A stretch of DNA of 64,000 bases, taken from NCBI GenBank assembly GCA_006384855.1, contig VCJN01000578.1, positions 243,501-307,500 of the forward strand, read 5' to 3'. The position numbers and the translations under genes were made by a program. The notes below the pieces were generated by a model. That model worked only from the letters and a program-made list of their open reading frames with translations. It did not search any database and was not told where the DNA came from. Shown here in pieces: positions 20,731 through 29,684 of the stretch. How positions within the stretch are numbered: position 1 is the stretch's first letter; every line of letters begins with the position of its first letter. The stretch is from Tetraselmis striata (lineage: Eukaryota > Chlorophyta > Chlorodendrophyceae > Chlorodendrales > Chlorodendraceae).

Positions 20731-22728
20731 CTAGCGACCCCCGGCGGAGGTGCAGCCATGCCGGCGTGGCAGCCGAAAAGCCACGACGCTCCAGCCGGGC
20801 AGTCCGACCCCCGCGCGCGTTCCCCGCCGCCCAGGAAAGAAGAGGTCGCGGGTAGGCGGGTAGACAATCGTCTCGGTGGCGAGGTCCTGCAGCAGCTGGT
20901 ACCAACGCCGTCCTGGCCAGTGCGGTGCGATGACCGTGGCGGCCGCGCCCGACTGGCGCAGTTTGTCCGCCAAATCGTCTAACAAACCCCACGGAGGATT
21001 GCAATAATTGCGCTCCCTGCGCCAGAACTCGTCCGGCAAATGGAGCGAATCCACCGCTTCGCAATGCGGGTCGCGCCAGCGGGAATTGTACCGCGGAAGT
21101 TGCGTATTTTCCATTGACGCAAATCTGTCGACGGTGTGCGGACCCCACAAGCGCTGCAGGTACGCGAATATCCGCGGATTGAGCTGCCAGTCGGAGTCGT
21201 CCAGCTCCCTGCTGAGTCGGTCCGCCCAAACGTTGGCTGCAGACTGGATGTATCGGGGCCTGATGGAGATGTCGTGGATATCCAGGAGGTGCCACAGCTT
21301 GCGGAGCTCCTCCATCATGACGGGCGACCGAGAGGTAAGGTTGGTCAGCGCTGCCACTACGGCCGTGTTGTCCTCGTGCAGTAAGACGCGCCGTCCTCGG
21401 AGCTGGGGCAGGAACGATTCGACCGCGTGACGTACCGCGCGAAGCTCCTTCCACGTGATGTGACGCGAGCGGTCGTCCTCGTACCAGAAGCCGCGCGCCT
21501 GGTAAGCGCTGTTGTTGTTGAGCACAGCCCCCCATCCGTACGAGCTGGAGTCCGCGTGCAGATACGCGGTCTCCACAGGCTTGTACATAGAGCGACCGTT
21601 GTGCTGCGCAGGTACCTGGGTCCACCACTCTAGGTCGCGGCGCAGCTGGTTTGTCATCTTGACGCGCCCGCCCCAGCCCTGCCGGGTGGCGAGGACGCAG
21701 TGCAGCTCCCGCAAAAAGAAACGGGCCGGCGTAACTGCCAAGTACAGGAACTGCGCCTTGCCCGCAAAGGACGCCAGCTGCCGAGCTGGGAGCCAGCGCT
21801 TGTTGGAGGCTGCGCGGCCAAGGAGCGAACGGGCGGCCTTGGCTAGAGCGATGAGCTTCTCCTCGGGGGCGCGGAACTCGCCGCGCTTCAGGTCGATGAT
21901 CAGGCCCAGGTGAGGGCCGACTTGGGTGGGCTCCCAGACTCCCTTGTTGGGGTTGCGCAGTAGGCCCAGACGGTCCAGCAAGGTGCTTAACCGGACGCGT
22001 AGCTCCAGGGCTGCCTCGCGGGAGTCTGCGAGGAAAAGGAAGTCGTCCATATAGGGTAGGAGCCGCTCGCCCCGCCAGCGAGTGTTGCGCAGGAAACGGC
22101 GAGTAGGCTTGGACGGGGCCGTGGGAGGCAACGCTGGGTCGCGCTGCTTCAGGGGCGTCCGCAGGTAGTCCGTAAAGGCCGCCGTCAATTTGCAGAAGTA
22201 GTACGACGAGCCTGTCCAACCCATCGGTAGGCAAGCAAGTCGCCACAGCTCTCCTCGGTAGTTCACGGTAAAGAAGTCGCGGTCCTCCTCCCGAATCCCA
22301 AGGGCGTAGTAGCCGTCGGCCAGGTCCATCGACACGAACCAATCTCCCGCGCGCGCCAGGTGCCGCAGGTGCTTGAGCGTTTCGTAGGACATCGTGAACG
22401 TCTTGCACCACTTGTTGAGCTCCCGTAGGTCGATGATGAGGCGCCATTTGTTGGTGCCGGGTTTGGGGACTAGAAACATTCTGGATACCCACTTGTTGCA
22501 GTGTCCTCGCTCCCACGCGCCAATCGCCTCGAAGCGGGGCAGTTCTGTAGCCATGAAATCCAGTTGTGCCTGAGTGGCGTCGCGCATAGAGACGCCGTGG
22601 TTGTAGGGGCGAGGGCGTCGCCCGTTCTTGAAGCGTATCCGGACCCCTTGGCGGATCCAACTCAAGACTTGTCCGCTCGCGCCGATGCTTTCCCAGTCTC
22701 GCCATCTTCTCCGCACGCGGTGTCGCAT
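20731..22728 (-). CDS. Reverse transcriptase-RNase H (DIRS pol)
   Basis: ATG 22728 to TAG, 665 aa. RT motifs in order: WRLIIDLRELNKW (motif 1/2), FVSMDLADGYYALGI (motif A Asp), LPMGWTGSSYYFCKL (motif B), LLPYMDDFLFLADS (motif C YMDD), LGLLRNPNKG, and LGLIID. RNase H follows: LHADSSSYGWGA, E in ITWKELRAV, D in LHEDNTAVV. Then comes the DIRS-specific region PHTVDRFASMENTQLPRYNS .. NYCNPPW. No frameshift or internal stop. The frame is open upstream into the gag region, where it is only a shadow. The coding start was chosen as the first ATG after gag; a longer overlapping start cannot be excluded. Confidence 0.9.
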   Translation of the reverse strand: MRHRVRRRWRDWESIGASGQVLSWIRQGVRIRFKNGRRPRPYNHGVSMRDATQAQLDFMATELPRFEAIGAWERGHCNKWVSRMFLVPKPGTNKWRLIIDLRELNKWCKTFTMSYETLKHLRHLARAGDWFVSMDLADGYYALGIREEDRDFFTVNYRGELWRLACLPMGWTGSSYYFCKLTAAFTDYLRTPLKQRDPALPPTAPSKPTRRFLRNTRWRGERLLPYMDDFLFLADSREAALELRVRLSTLLDRLGLLRNPNKGVWEPTQVGPHLGLIIDLKRGEFRAPEEKLIALAKAARSLLGRAASNKRWLPARQLASFAGKAQFLYLAVTPARFFLRELHCVLATRQGWGGRVKMTNQLRRDLEWWTQVPAQHNGRSMYKPVETAYLHADSSSYGWGAVLNNNSAYQARGFWYEDDRSRHITWKELRAVRHAVESFLPQLRGRRVLLHEDNTAVVAALTNLTSRSPVMMEELRKLWHLLDIHDISIRPRYIQSAANVWADRLSRELDDSDWQLNPRIFAYLQRLWGPHTVDRFASMENTQLPRYNSRWRDPHCEAVDSLHLPDEFWRRERNYCNPPWGLLDDLADKLRQSGAAATVIAPHWPGRRWYQLLQDLATETIVYPPTRDLFFPGRRGTRAGVGLPGWSVVAFRLPRRHGCTSAGGR

Positions 22729-22774
22729 GTAGAGGGAGGTAGGCGTACAGGAGTCGGCGCGGCGGGCCACACCG

Positions 22775-23815
22775 TCACTTGGTGACCTTCGCCTTGGCCT
22801 TGTCGGAGGCTGCGGCTGTCGCTGCGGCCTTCCGTGCCGCAGCGGCTTGCTCGCGTTGCTTGCGCCTCTCGGCGGACTCCATGGGGGCGGGCTTGTCGGG
22901 GGTAGCCTTGGCGAACGCGGCCGCGGCACGGGCCTTGCCCGCTGCGGAAAGGCTGATCTCGAGGGTCTTGTCGTCGAACGCTCGGCGGAGTTGGTCGAGT
23001 TGCCCGGACACGGCGATGCGCCGTGGGGTGCAGAACTTTGCGTGGGCGAGCTCGGCGAAAACACGGTCCGCCTCTGTAGCCGTTGGTCCATTCTTGGCGA
23101 GCTGGAGGTAGCCCAACCGGGAACGGGTGGCCTCCTCCGTCGCCAGGTGGGTGCGGTAGCAGGCGCGGAGCTCGGCAAGGGCCGCAGCCTTGTCTGCCGG
23201 CGTAGCAGACTCGGTCGAAAGCGACTCCAGAGCGCAGCGCATCGCCTCGTTGGCGCAGCTACTGAAGAAGGCATAGCAGCCTAGGTGCAGGTATTCGTCG
23301 TACGCTGCCTGACTCCGCTTATCCGCGAGGGCGCGGGCGGTGTCGTCGGTCAGGGTCCACAAGCGGGGCTCGTCGACGTCGCGCGGGGGGCGCTCCAGAC
23401 CGGGGGGGATGACTCGGCCGTAGTAGGCAAAGTCGACGTACTCGAGCTCGTTGTCGGGTGCGTCTAGCTCAGCAGGAAGGGGCTCTCGCGCTCCTTGCTC
23501 ACCACCCTCGGGCGCAGGCGTGCCCGCGGGGTTGGCTGGCTGGGTACCTTCGGGAGGAAGCGGGTTAGTGGGGGGGGCGAGTCGAGCGAGCAAGGCAGCC
23601 GTAGCAGCCTCAAACTGCCCGGCCAGCCGCTTCTCCAGGGCTTCCGCTTGGGCCGTCAGGCGTTTCTCCAATTCCGCGACAGATGCCGCCGTGGCGCCGC
23701 CCGGGGCGTCGTCCGCTAAGGCGTCTTCCGGTACAGGGCGAGGGGGCATCCTGCTGTCGCGGGGTGGGGAAGGTGTAGCGTCTCGGGAGGCAGAGGCTCG
23801 GGTCCGAGTCGGCAT
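22775..23815 (-). CDS. DIRS gag-like ORF
   Basis: ATG 23815 to TGA, 346 aa, ending 46 bases before the RT ATG. Pro/Ala-rich N-terminus, then a coiled coil (VAELEKRLTAQAEALEKRLA), a central helical domain (YDEYLHLGCYAFFSSCANEA .. TRSRLGYLQLAKNGPTATEA) and a Lys/Ala-rich tail (KLREQAAAARKAAATAAA-like, ending KAKAKVTK). No zinc knuckle. This is the usual first ORF of DIRS elements and probably forms the nucleoprotein particle. Confidence 0.75.
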   Translation of the reverse strand: MPTRTRASASRDATPSPPRDSRMPPRPVPEDALADDAPGGATAASVAELEKRLTAQAEALEKRLAGQFEAATAALLARLAPPTNPLPPEGTQPANPAGTPAPEGGEQGAREPLPAELDAPDNELEYVDFAYYGRVIPPGLERPPRDVDEPRLWTLTDDTARALADKRSQAAYDEYLHLGCYAFFSSCANEAMRCALESLSTESATPADKAAALAELRACYRTHLATEEATRSRLGYLQLAKNGPTATEADRVFAELAHAKFCTPRRIAVSGQLDQLRRAFDDKTLEISLSAAGKARAAAAFAKATPDKPAPMESAERRKQREQAAAARKAAATAAASDKAKAKVTK

Positions 23816-23859
23816 AGAGTAAGCTGACACTCTGCTCGACTGCTAGAGTCGAGACTGCT

Positions 23860-24037
23860 TGCGCGAGCCGGTTGAGGCGAGCGCAAAGCAGAGAGTGCCT
23901 GTGCCCGAGGGTGGATCCCTCAGGTCGTAGTGCTGGTGCGGGCCGGCAGGCCTTAGTCCGTGCGCCGACCTCGGGGGTCGTGCGCAGTACAACATAGCTA
24001 ATGTACTGTAAACCTCTAGATGACTACATCTGACCAT
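23860..24037 (-). repeat. DIRS repeat A1
   Basis: 178-bp direct copy of 19250-19427. On the minus strand it lies 5' of gag, so it probably holds the promoter. Confidence 0.9.
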
Positions 24038-25757
24038 ATATTCATGTAAATATATAGTCGCTAGACCTACGACTGCAGTTGGCGCACGAGGTCAAGTGCT
24101 GGGGCGGCTTCGGCCGATGTCCCGGGGCGAACTTTACTTTACTTTGCCTTCTCTTCACATTCATATCAGCCGCGTACAGTTGAGAAAAGATCGTATTACT
24201 GGTTACCGGCGGTATTTAATACCGTACGTACAATTACGCGTCTCTCGCCGCGTGTACACGGTACTTATTCTGCTCACTGCTCACTGCTCACTCGTATAGA
24301 TAGTCGCTAGTCATATACGCGCGCTATGTACGCGCGCTCGCATACGGAGCGGGACCCCCGGCATGCGGGATGACCACCACTTTCCGCCTCAAACAACAGA
24401 CGAGAGACGCCTCGCAGCTCACGTAAACGTTTCGAGGTATAAAGCCAGCCATCTCCCACCGATACCGGGCGGCATGTACATCCACAGCGGCAAAGTGGGG
24501 GGCGGCAAAGGGAGGGGGGGGGGGAGAGGCGCGGGCAGCGCGGGGTGCGGCCCGGTTGCGCCTGTATGTATTCAAGCCGTAGCGACTACTTACAACCCGC
24601 CGGTAAATCACAACCCACCCCCCCCCCCCCCCCCCCCCCCCCCACCCCCCCCAAAAAAAACCCCGCGCACACATCGGGGCCTCCTGCAGGGAAGACCCAG
24701 TGCAACAAAGCACATCGGAGCTGTAAGGTAACATGTACCTTTAGAACCCATTACGTGCGCTAGGGTGCTGTCCACGTCGCTGCTACAGGTACGGAGGTAC
24801 CTAGACATCGTGGGTCGGCTACGAGATATAGTGTTTACACTTGACATTGCAAGCGAGGCAGCGCGTCCAACCGGTCGTGACTCATGCAAGGCGAGCTCGT
24901 CCAACCTGCTCGGCAGCGCGACCAGTGCCGGTCCAGCTGACGTGCCGAGCCATGCCCCAGCCATCGGATAAGTGTTGGAGTACCCACTATGGGCCATAGC
25001 CCGTGGGTATCCCTGTGTCGGCTCTTCGGCTCTTCTGCTAGACGACCCTGAGTGCTTTGGGCGGTGTGTGGCGGACGGCCACAAACAAAATAAAGAGGCA
25101 CCCGCCGCTTCTCATGAGCCCCCTCGCTCCGAGGCACGCGCGGGCAAGAAATATTAGCCTCCGGAAACAGGACGGGAACGTATGGCCCCCAGGGGGTGCG
25201 GAGGAGGGGGAGGAGGGGGGGGGATCGTGAGGAGTGGGTACCACCTAATTTTGTTCATGGCAGCCTACCACTAAGCAGCCAAACGTGTAACACTCGGGTG
25301 TAACATTCGTCGCCTGCGCTCGCCTGCCAGCACTCCTTCTCGCCCGCTCTCTACCCGCGTTGTGCCACACTGCATCCGACTCGTAGGCGAGGATTGTGTT
25401 TGTCTATTTGAAAATGTTAATGTTGTGTGTGTGTGCCTTCCTGGCTGCTATGTCCGCAAAGCTTCATCACAAGCTGGTATAGTGTATGTGTTGAAAACAT
25501 GTTATATATTGTGGTATACACATGAAATACACCATGCATTGCAGACATGGTTGTACTCAAAATTCCGTCTGGCCATAGGCTGAATGATGCGCGTGTTTGC
25601 ATTCTCTCTCCAGCAAGCGGCGCCCTTGCCCTACCGCCCGATGCCGAGTCACCACCAGCGCAAAGTGCCGCCCGCCAGCATTTATGCAAAATTCAACCCT
25701 TCGGAGCTCCAGCGTGGCTCAAGGGCCGGAGAACGCCTACAAAATCCTAAGGCCCTC

Positions 25758-25819
25758 AAGACGACACGAAAGAAGAGCTGCCGGAAGATACTAATGCAGC
25801 TCTTCTTTCATGTCGTCTT
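25758..25819. other. 24-bp-arm hairpin
   Basis: Arms 25758-25781 (AAGACGACACGAAAGAAGAG..) and 25796-25819 pair over 24 positions with one mismatch that is G-U tolerant in RNA; loop 14 nt. Could be a small-RNA precursor or a foldback remnant; function unknown. Confidence 0.75.
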
Positions 25820-26448
25820 CTCACGTGCCCTCATGCTGGGTATCCTGTCCCGCCGGCGCATGTACACACTTGCCGCGAATAAAGTCGCAGGCCGCCAGCG
25901 CACGCCTCCAGGTAAACTACCTGGCCAGCAAAGATTGCCCCTCCCATGCTCCTCTGCCTGGCACAACGAGCGTGGCGCCAACTCAGTGCCTGCCCAGAAT
26001 TGATGTGCGCAGATAGGTCTTAAGACTGGCTCAAGGTGGTCATTGTCTTCCATGCAACTCTCTCAAGCTGTAACGAGTAATTTAGTGTTGCGGTATACTT
26101 AGTGGGCCATGTCAACGTCTCTCCAAGAAGATGACCCCGCATGCAGCTGGCCACCATCGATTATCGCCGCAGCCCACTGACACGCTACTCTGCCGCTGCT
26201 GCTTGGGGACGCCCGGGCCGCCATCCCCACGCCCGTCTCGCTGAAGCTCATTGACACAGCCGTGAAAAAGACCAGGCTCGCTCTGTCCTCGCCGCCCTTC
26301 AGCACCTTCCGACTGGCATCAACGTCTCCGGCCCCTCAGACAGCTGCCAAGGCCAGGCCAAGAACCCCCTCATTGCCCTTATCCTTCAGGACACAAAGCC
26401 TCGCGTTGGACCTCCATGTGCACGGAACAAGACTGGAGAGCATCTTGC

Positions 26449-26495
26449 TCCCATCCCCTGCACCTGCCTCCCATCTCCAGGTGCAGGGGATGGGA
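26449..26495. other. 18-bp perfect hairpin
   Basis: Arms TCCCATCCCCTGCACCTG (26449-26466) and its exact complement (26478-26495), loop 11 nt. Pairing weakly extends outward. No gene adjoins it. Confidence 0.75.
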
Positions 26496-26869
26496 CCAAG
26501 GTGCATGGAGTGAAATTGTCTGGAGTGACATCGTCTCGCTCACCGGCATGACAACATCTTCCTGCCCATAAGCGCTAGAGCCCGACATGCAGTTTGGAGT
26601 TGGGGGGCGCCGTTGAAATACGTGCCCGCATGCTCTACGCTCGTTGGAAACCAGCCCCGGTATTTCCCTTGCAAGACTGAGGTGGTGAGGGGCTTCACTC
26701 TGACATGCCCCCGCTTGCACTCACTAAATGGATAGGCTGGCTTTCTGAAGAGATCATGAGGCAATGTGTTGGTGACCTCACAGGGGGCGCTTACAGGGGT
26801 GTGTAGGAGAAGTCTGACTACTGAGTAACATGGATGTCTGTCTGTGAAGAAGATGCTGAGAAAACCCGG

Positions 26870-26909
<40 letters not shown>

Positions 26910-27476
26910 ACTAGTTTCTAAAAAATGCAATGCCTTTCTAGACAGTCCCGGGCGCAGCCCCAGGTCTGCTGGCAGCTGGGCCCACTCACGGATCCAACTC
27001 GCAAATACTAATAATTGTGACTAATCAATGTAACTATATTTGTTTCTAAAAGTCTTTGGCTTGAGCTTCTTTTGCCTCATCCTTCATCTGCAGAAAACCG
27101 GTGTGGCCCTGGCCTACACAGGCCACCACCTAACATGCCATTTGCCATGCTGTCAACCTTGACAGCAACGAAGTTGCAGATTCTCCAGAAATTCGTACTG
27201 GGGGCTGATCGGGGAGACCATTCTAGTACCTGTTACATGTCACATTGTTTATATATGACAGAAAGCAGAAAGCAGTTATGGGTGTGAGGAGGTGAAGGCG
27301 AATGGTTACTATAATCCGGTGAGGCCTGCGCGCGACCCGCGATTGGGCAGGCGTAACCTTGCGTTACATTGCAATAGTGGAGAGTGTGAAGAAGCAAAGC
27401 AGGTCTCCGTGTTTGTCAAATATGAGACATTTACCACGGACTTAGATTAGAACAGGCTATCAGACGCTGGAATCGC

Positions 27477-29684
27477 CTACAGTTCCCTATGGTCCTTGCG
27501 CACAGGGATCACGACTGAGGCGCCCCTGACTTCGAAAGTCTTGTAATTGTACTCCTCGGATTCGCCCTCAGACGATGCGGCGCCACCAGCGCGGCGCTCT
27601 TGGACGACCTTGCGATTCGGGACGACCAGGCGATCCAGCAACACCTTCCCTGCATCAGCTTCCGCCGCGCGCAGCCGGGCACCATCATCCTCAAAATTGC
27701 GCAGGGTGGCCTGCTCGCTGGCGAAGGCGTCCGCCTGGGAGCTGTGCTCGGGGCAGCTGGTGACCCAGGCGCCGCACCGCTCGCATCCCTTGGTGAAGCT
27801 GAACTCGCTCAAGTGCACGGCGTAGGAAAAGCCGCCGCACTGGGCCTCCGAAGTGCGCAAACACACGTAGCGCTCCGAGTCGATGAAGTTCTGCTGTGCG
27901 GAGGACTCTGAGGAGGCGGTGCTCCTGCTGCTGCCCTCCGCCGAGTCCGTCTCGGAGGAGTAGTAGTTCCGCTCGTCGCAGAGGAAGCAGCGCGCCCAGG
28001 AGTTGGAGCGCTGCAGGCGGGCGGTGTAGAACACCACCGTCTGGATCTGAGCCACCGCGGGGTCGGTGAACGTGGCGACAAGCGAGACGGTGACGTCCTG
28101 TACGTCCATGGCGCCGGTGCTAGCCACCTCCGCCGCAAAGCATGCGCGAACGGCGGCGGAGGGCACGTAGATGACGATGTCTCCCGCCCCTGCCTGCGCA
28201 CTCTGGTCGAGCGGGAGGCCCAGACCGGACATCATGGCCGCCACATCAGCATTGATGAGGCCCTCCCGCGACGACGAGCTTGAGGATGAAAAGTCCATGC
28301 GACTGTACTGCAGGTCATCAGTGAGCGCAATCTCCTGGCAGCCCAGCAGCAGATCGGTGATCTGGGCGGTGGTGACTGCTTGCCCCAGCGCACGCCAGGC
28401 CACGTCACCCGGCGCCTGCGATACGGCCAGCTAGGCCACTGTGGTGGTGGTGGCATCACCCTGGACGGTGGCGCTGCCGGCGTTGCCAGAGTCCAGGAGC
28501 AGCCTCACCGCATTGGCCTTCATTGCGTAAAACTGCATCACCACAGGCGAGGCGCGGGAGGCCGCCAGCATCGCACCCAGTGCCAGGTAAACACCTGGCT
28601 CTGTGCTCCCGATATTCTCCAAATCTTGCACTGAAACGCTGTCCAGCAGCCGGCGCCTGCTGTTGCCAGTTCCCGACAGGATGAGACCCAGGATCCTCTC
28701 AACTTCGTCTGGGTCGCTGAGGAAGCTGGCGACAGCGCTGCCGCCGCCGGCGTTGCCCACTGATGCCGCTTGGCCCACCAATGATGTTGCCATCTCTTCT
28801 GTAGACTGCGCATTTGAGACCGTCAGGAAGGCAGCGGCTACAATCAAAGGATCCAGCACATCGGAAGCGCCCTCTATATCCTGCAGCGTCCCAGTGGGGA
28901 GGTCTTGCGGAATTGCATTGGTTACTGGCTCCAGAATAACAGGGACACCTGGTGTGGGCGCGGGGGTGGGGGCTGGTGTGGGCGCGGGGGTGGGGGCTGG
29001 TGTGGGCGCGGGGGTGGGGGCTGGTGTGGGTGCGGGGGTGGGGGCTGGTGTGGGCGCGGGGGTGGGGGCTGGTGTGGGCGAGGGGGTGGGGGCCGGTGTG
29101 GGCGCGGGGGTAGGGGCCGGTGTGGGCGCGGGGGTGGGGGCGGGTGTGGGCGCGGGGGTGGGGACCGGTGTGGGCGCGGGGGTGGGGGCCGGTGTGGGCG
29201 CGGGGGTGGGGGCGGGTGTGGGCGCGGGGGTGGGGGCCGGTGTGGGCGCGGGGGTGGGGGCCGGTGTGGGCGCGGGGGTGGCGCCGCAACTTGCAGCCCC
29301 GGGCAGCGAGGTGGTTCCGGCCGGCCAGCACTGTGCCTGGAAGCAGGTGCCAAAGGTCACACCATCCACGTCTGAAAAGGAGCAATCACTGTCGCCGCTG
29401 CACGACGCGTACTTGCATGTGTTGGTTGAGTAGCAGAGGTTGGAGTAGAGCGCGTCGCTGTTGAAGACGTTCTCGCAGTCGGAGGAGGTGGTGCACGTCT
29501 TCTCTGCGCCCAGGCATTGCCCGGAAACAGCATCGCAGAAAAACCCGCTGCCGCCACAGTCAGCGGCACTGGTGCAGCATCCATCACCAAACGCCGTCTG
29601 CGCTGATGTTGCGAGCAGCAGAAGCAGCAGAAGTGGTTGGAGGCAGCGCAGGACAGGACGAAGCCCACCCTTCTGATAGGCCAT
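27477..29684 (-). CDS. Secreted Cys-rich, TPAP-repeat protein (one in-frame TAG)
   Basis: ATG 29684. Signal peptide: basic [10 protein letters not shown] then [16 protein letters not shown], cleavage near residue 33. A Cys-rich domain with 12 or more Cys follows (residues ~35-130: [17 protein letters not shown] .. CSGDSDCSF), then about 28 Thr-Pro-Ala-Pro tetrapeptides (a rigid, probably hydroxyproline-glycosylated wall-type linker), then a globular region with a possible processing site ([12 protein letters not shown]). At 28433-28431 a TAG interrupts, but the same frame runs on for 317 codons ([20 protein letters not shown] .. PVRKDHREL), including a second Cys-rich part ([29 protein letters not shown]). 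The layout suggests an extracellular matrix or adhesion protein. Whether the TAG is a mutation, a readthrough site or a sequencing error is open. Confidence 0.75.
28951..29283 (-). repeat. TPAP-coding 12/24-bp tandem repeat
   Basis: Tandem GGGGGTGGGGGCTGGTGTGG-type units on the plus strand, i.e. (Thr-Pro-Ala-Pro)n on the coding strand. Few substitutions (one Val, one Ser), so it is recently homogenised. Open frames in other phases (His-Pro-Arg, Gly-Val-Gly-Ala) are shadows. Confidence 0.9.

Larger units (their letters stand above)
19128..24040 (-). mobile_element. DIRS/PAT-like tyrosine-recombinase retrotransposon
   Basis: Three long, uninterrupted minus-strand ORFs (gag-like, RT-RNase H, tyrosine recombinase) sit between split direct repeats. 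Repeat A (178 bp) occurs at 23860-24037 and 19250-19427. Repeat B (27 bp, starting ATTTACCCAAGGAGGCACTG) occurs at 19426-19452 and 19128-19154. On the minus strand the order is A1 - ORFs - B1 - A2 - B2, the split-direct-repeat architecture of PAT/TOC-type DIRS elements, in which a circular DNA intermediate is integrated by the recombinase. The A copies look identical and the ORFs are intact, so insertion looks recent. TTCATGTAAAT stands at both outer edges (19119-19129, 24041-24051). Confidence 0.85.
24052..27476. other. Non-coding region with hairpins and C runs
   Basis: I see no supportable gene. Contains a 26-base C run (24618-24643) and a 35-base C run (26873-26907), a triple CTCACTGCT near 24275-24291, and the two hairpins listed separately. 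Short ORFs such as 25584-26003 have no protein-like character. Confidence 0.5.

Noticed and set aside
20723..22705. A 1073-codon minus-strand frame as one recombinase protein
   Set aside because: Its N-terminal two thirds is an out-of-frame shadow of the RT ORF. The recombinase proper begins at ATG 20722.
28603..29433. Plus-strand Val-Gly-Ala-Gly and His-Pro-Arg proteins
   Set aside because: Shadows of the TPAP-coding repeat.
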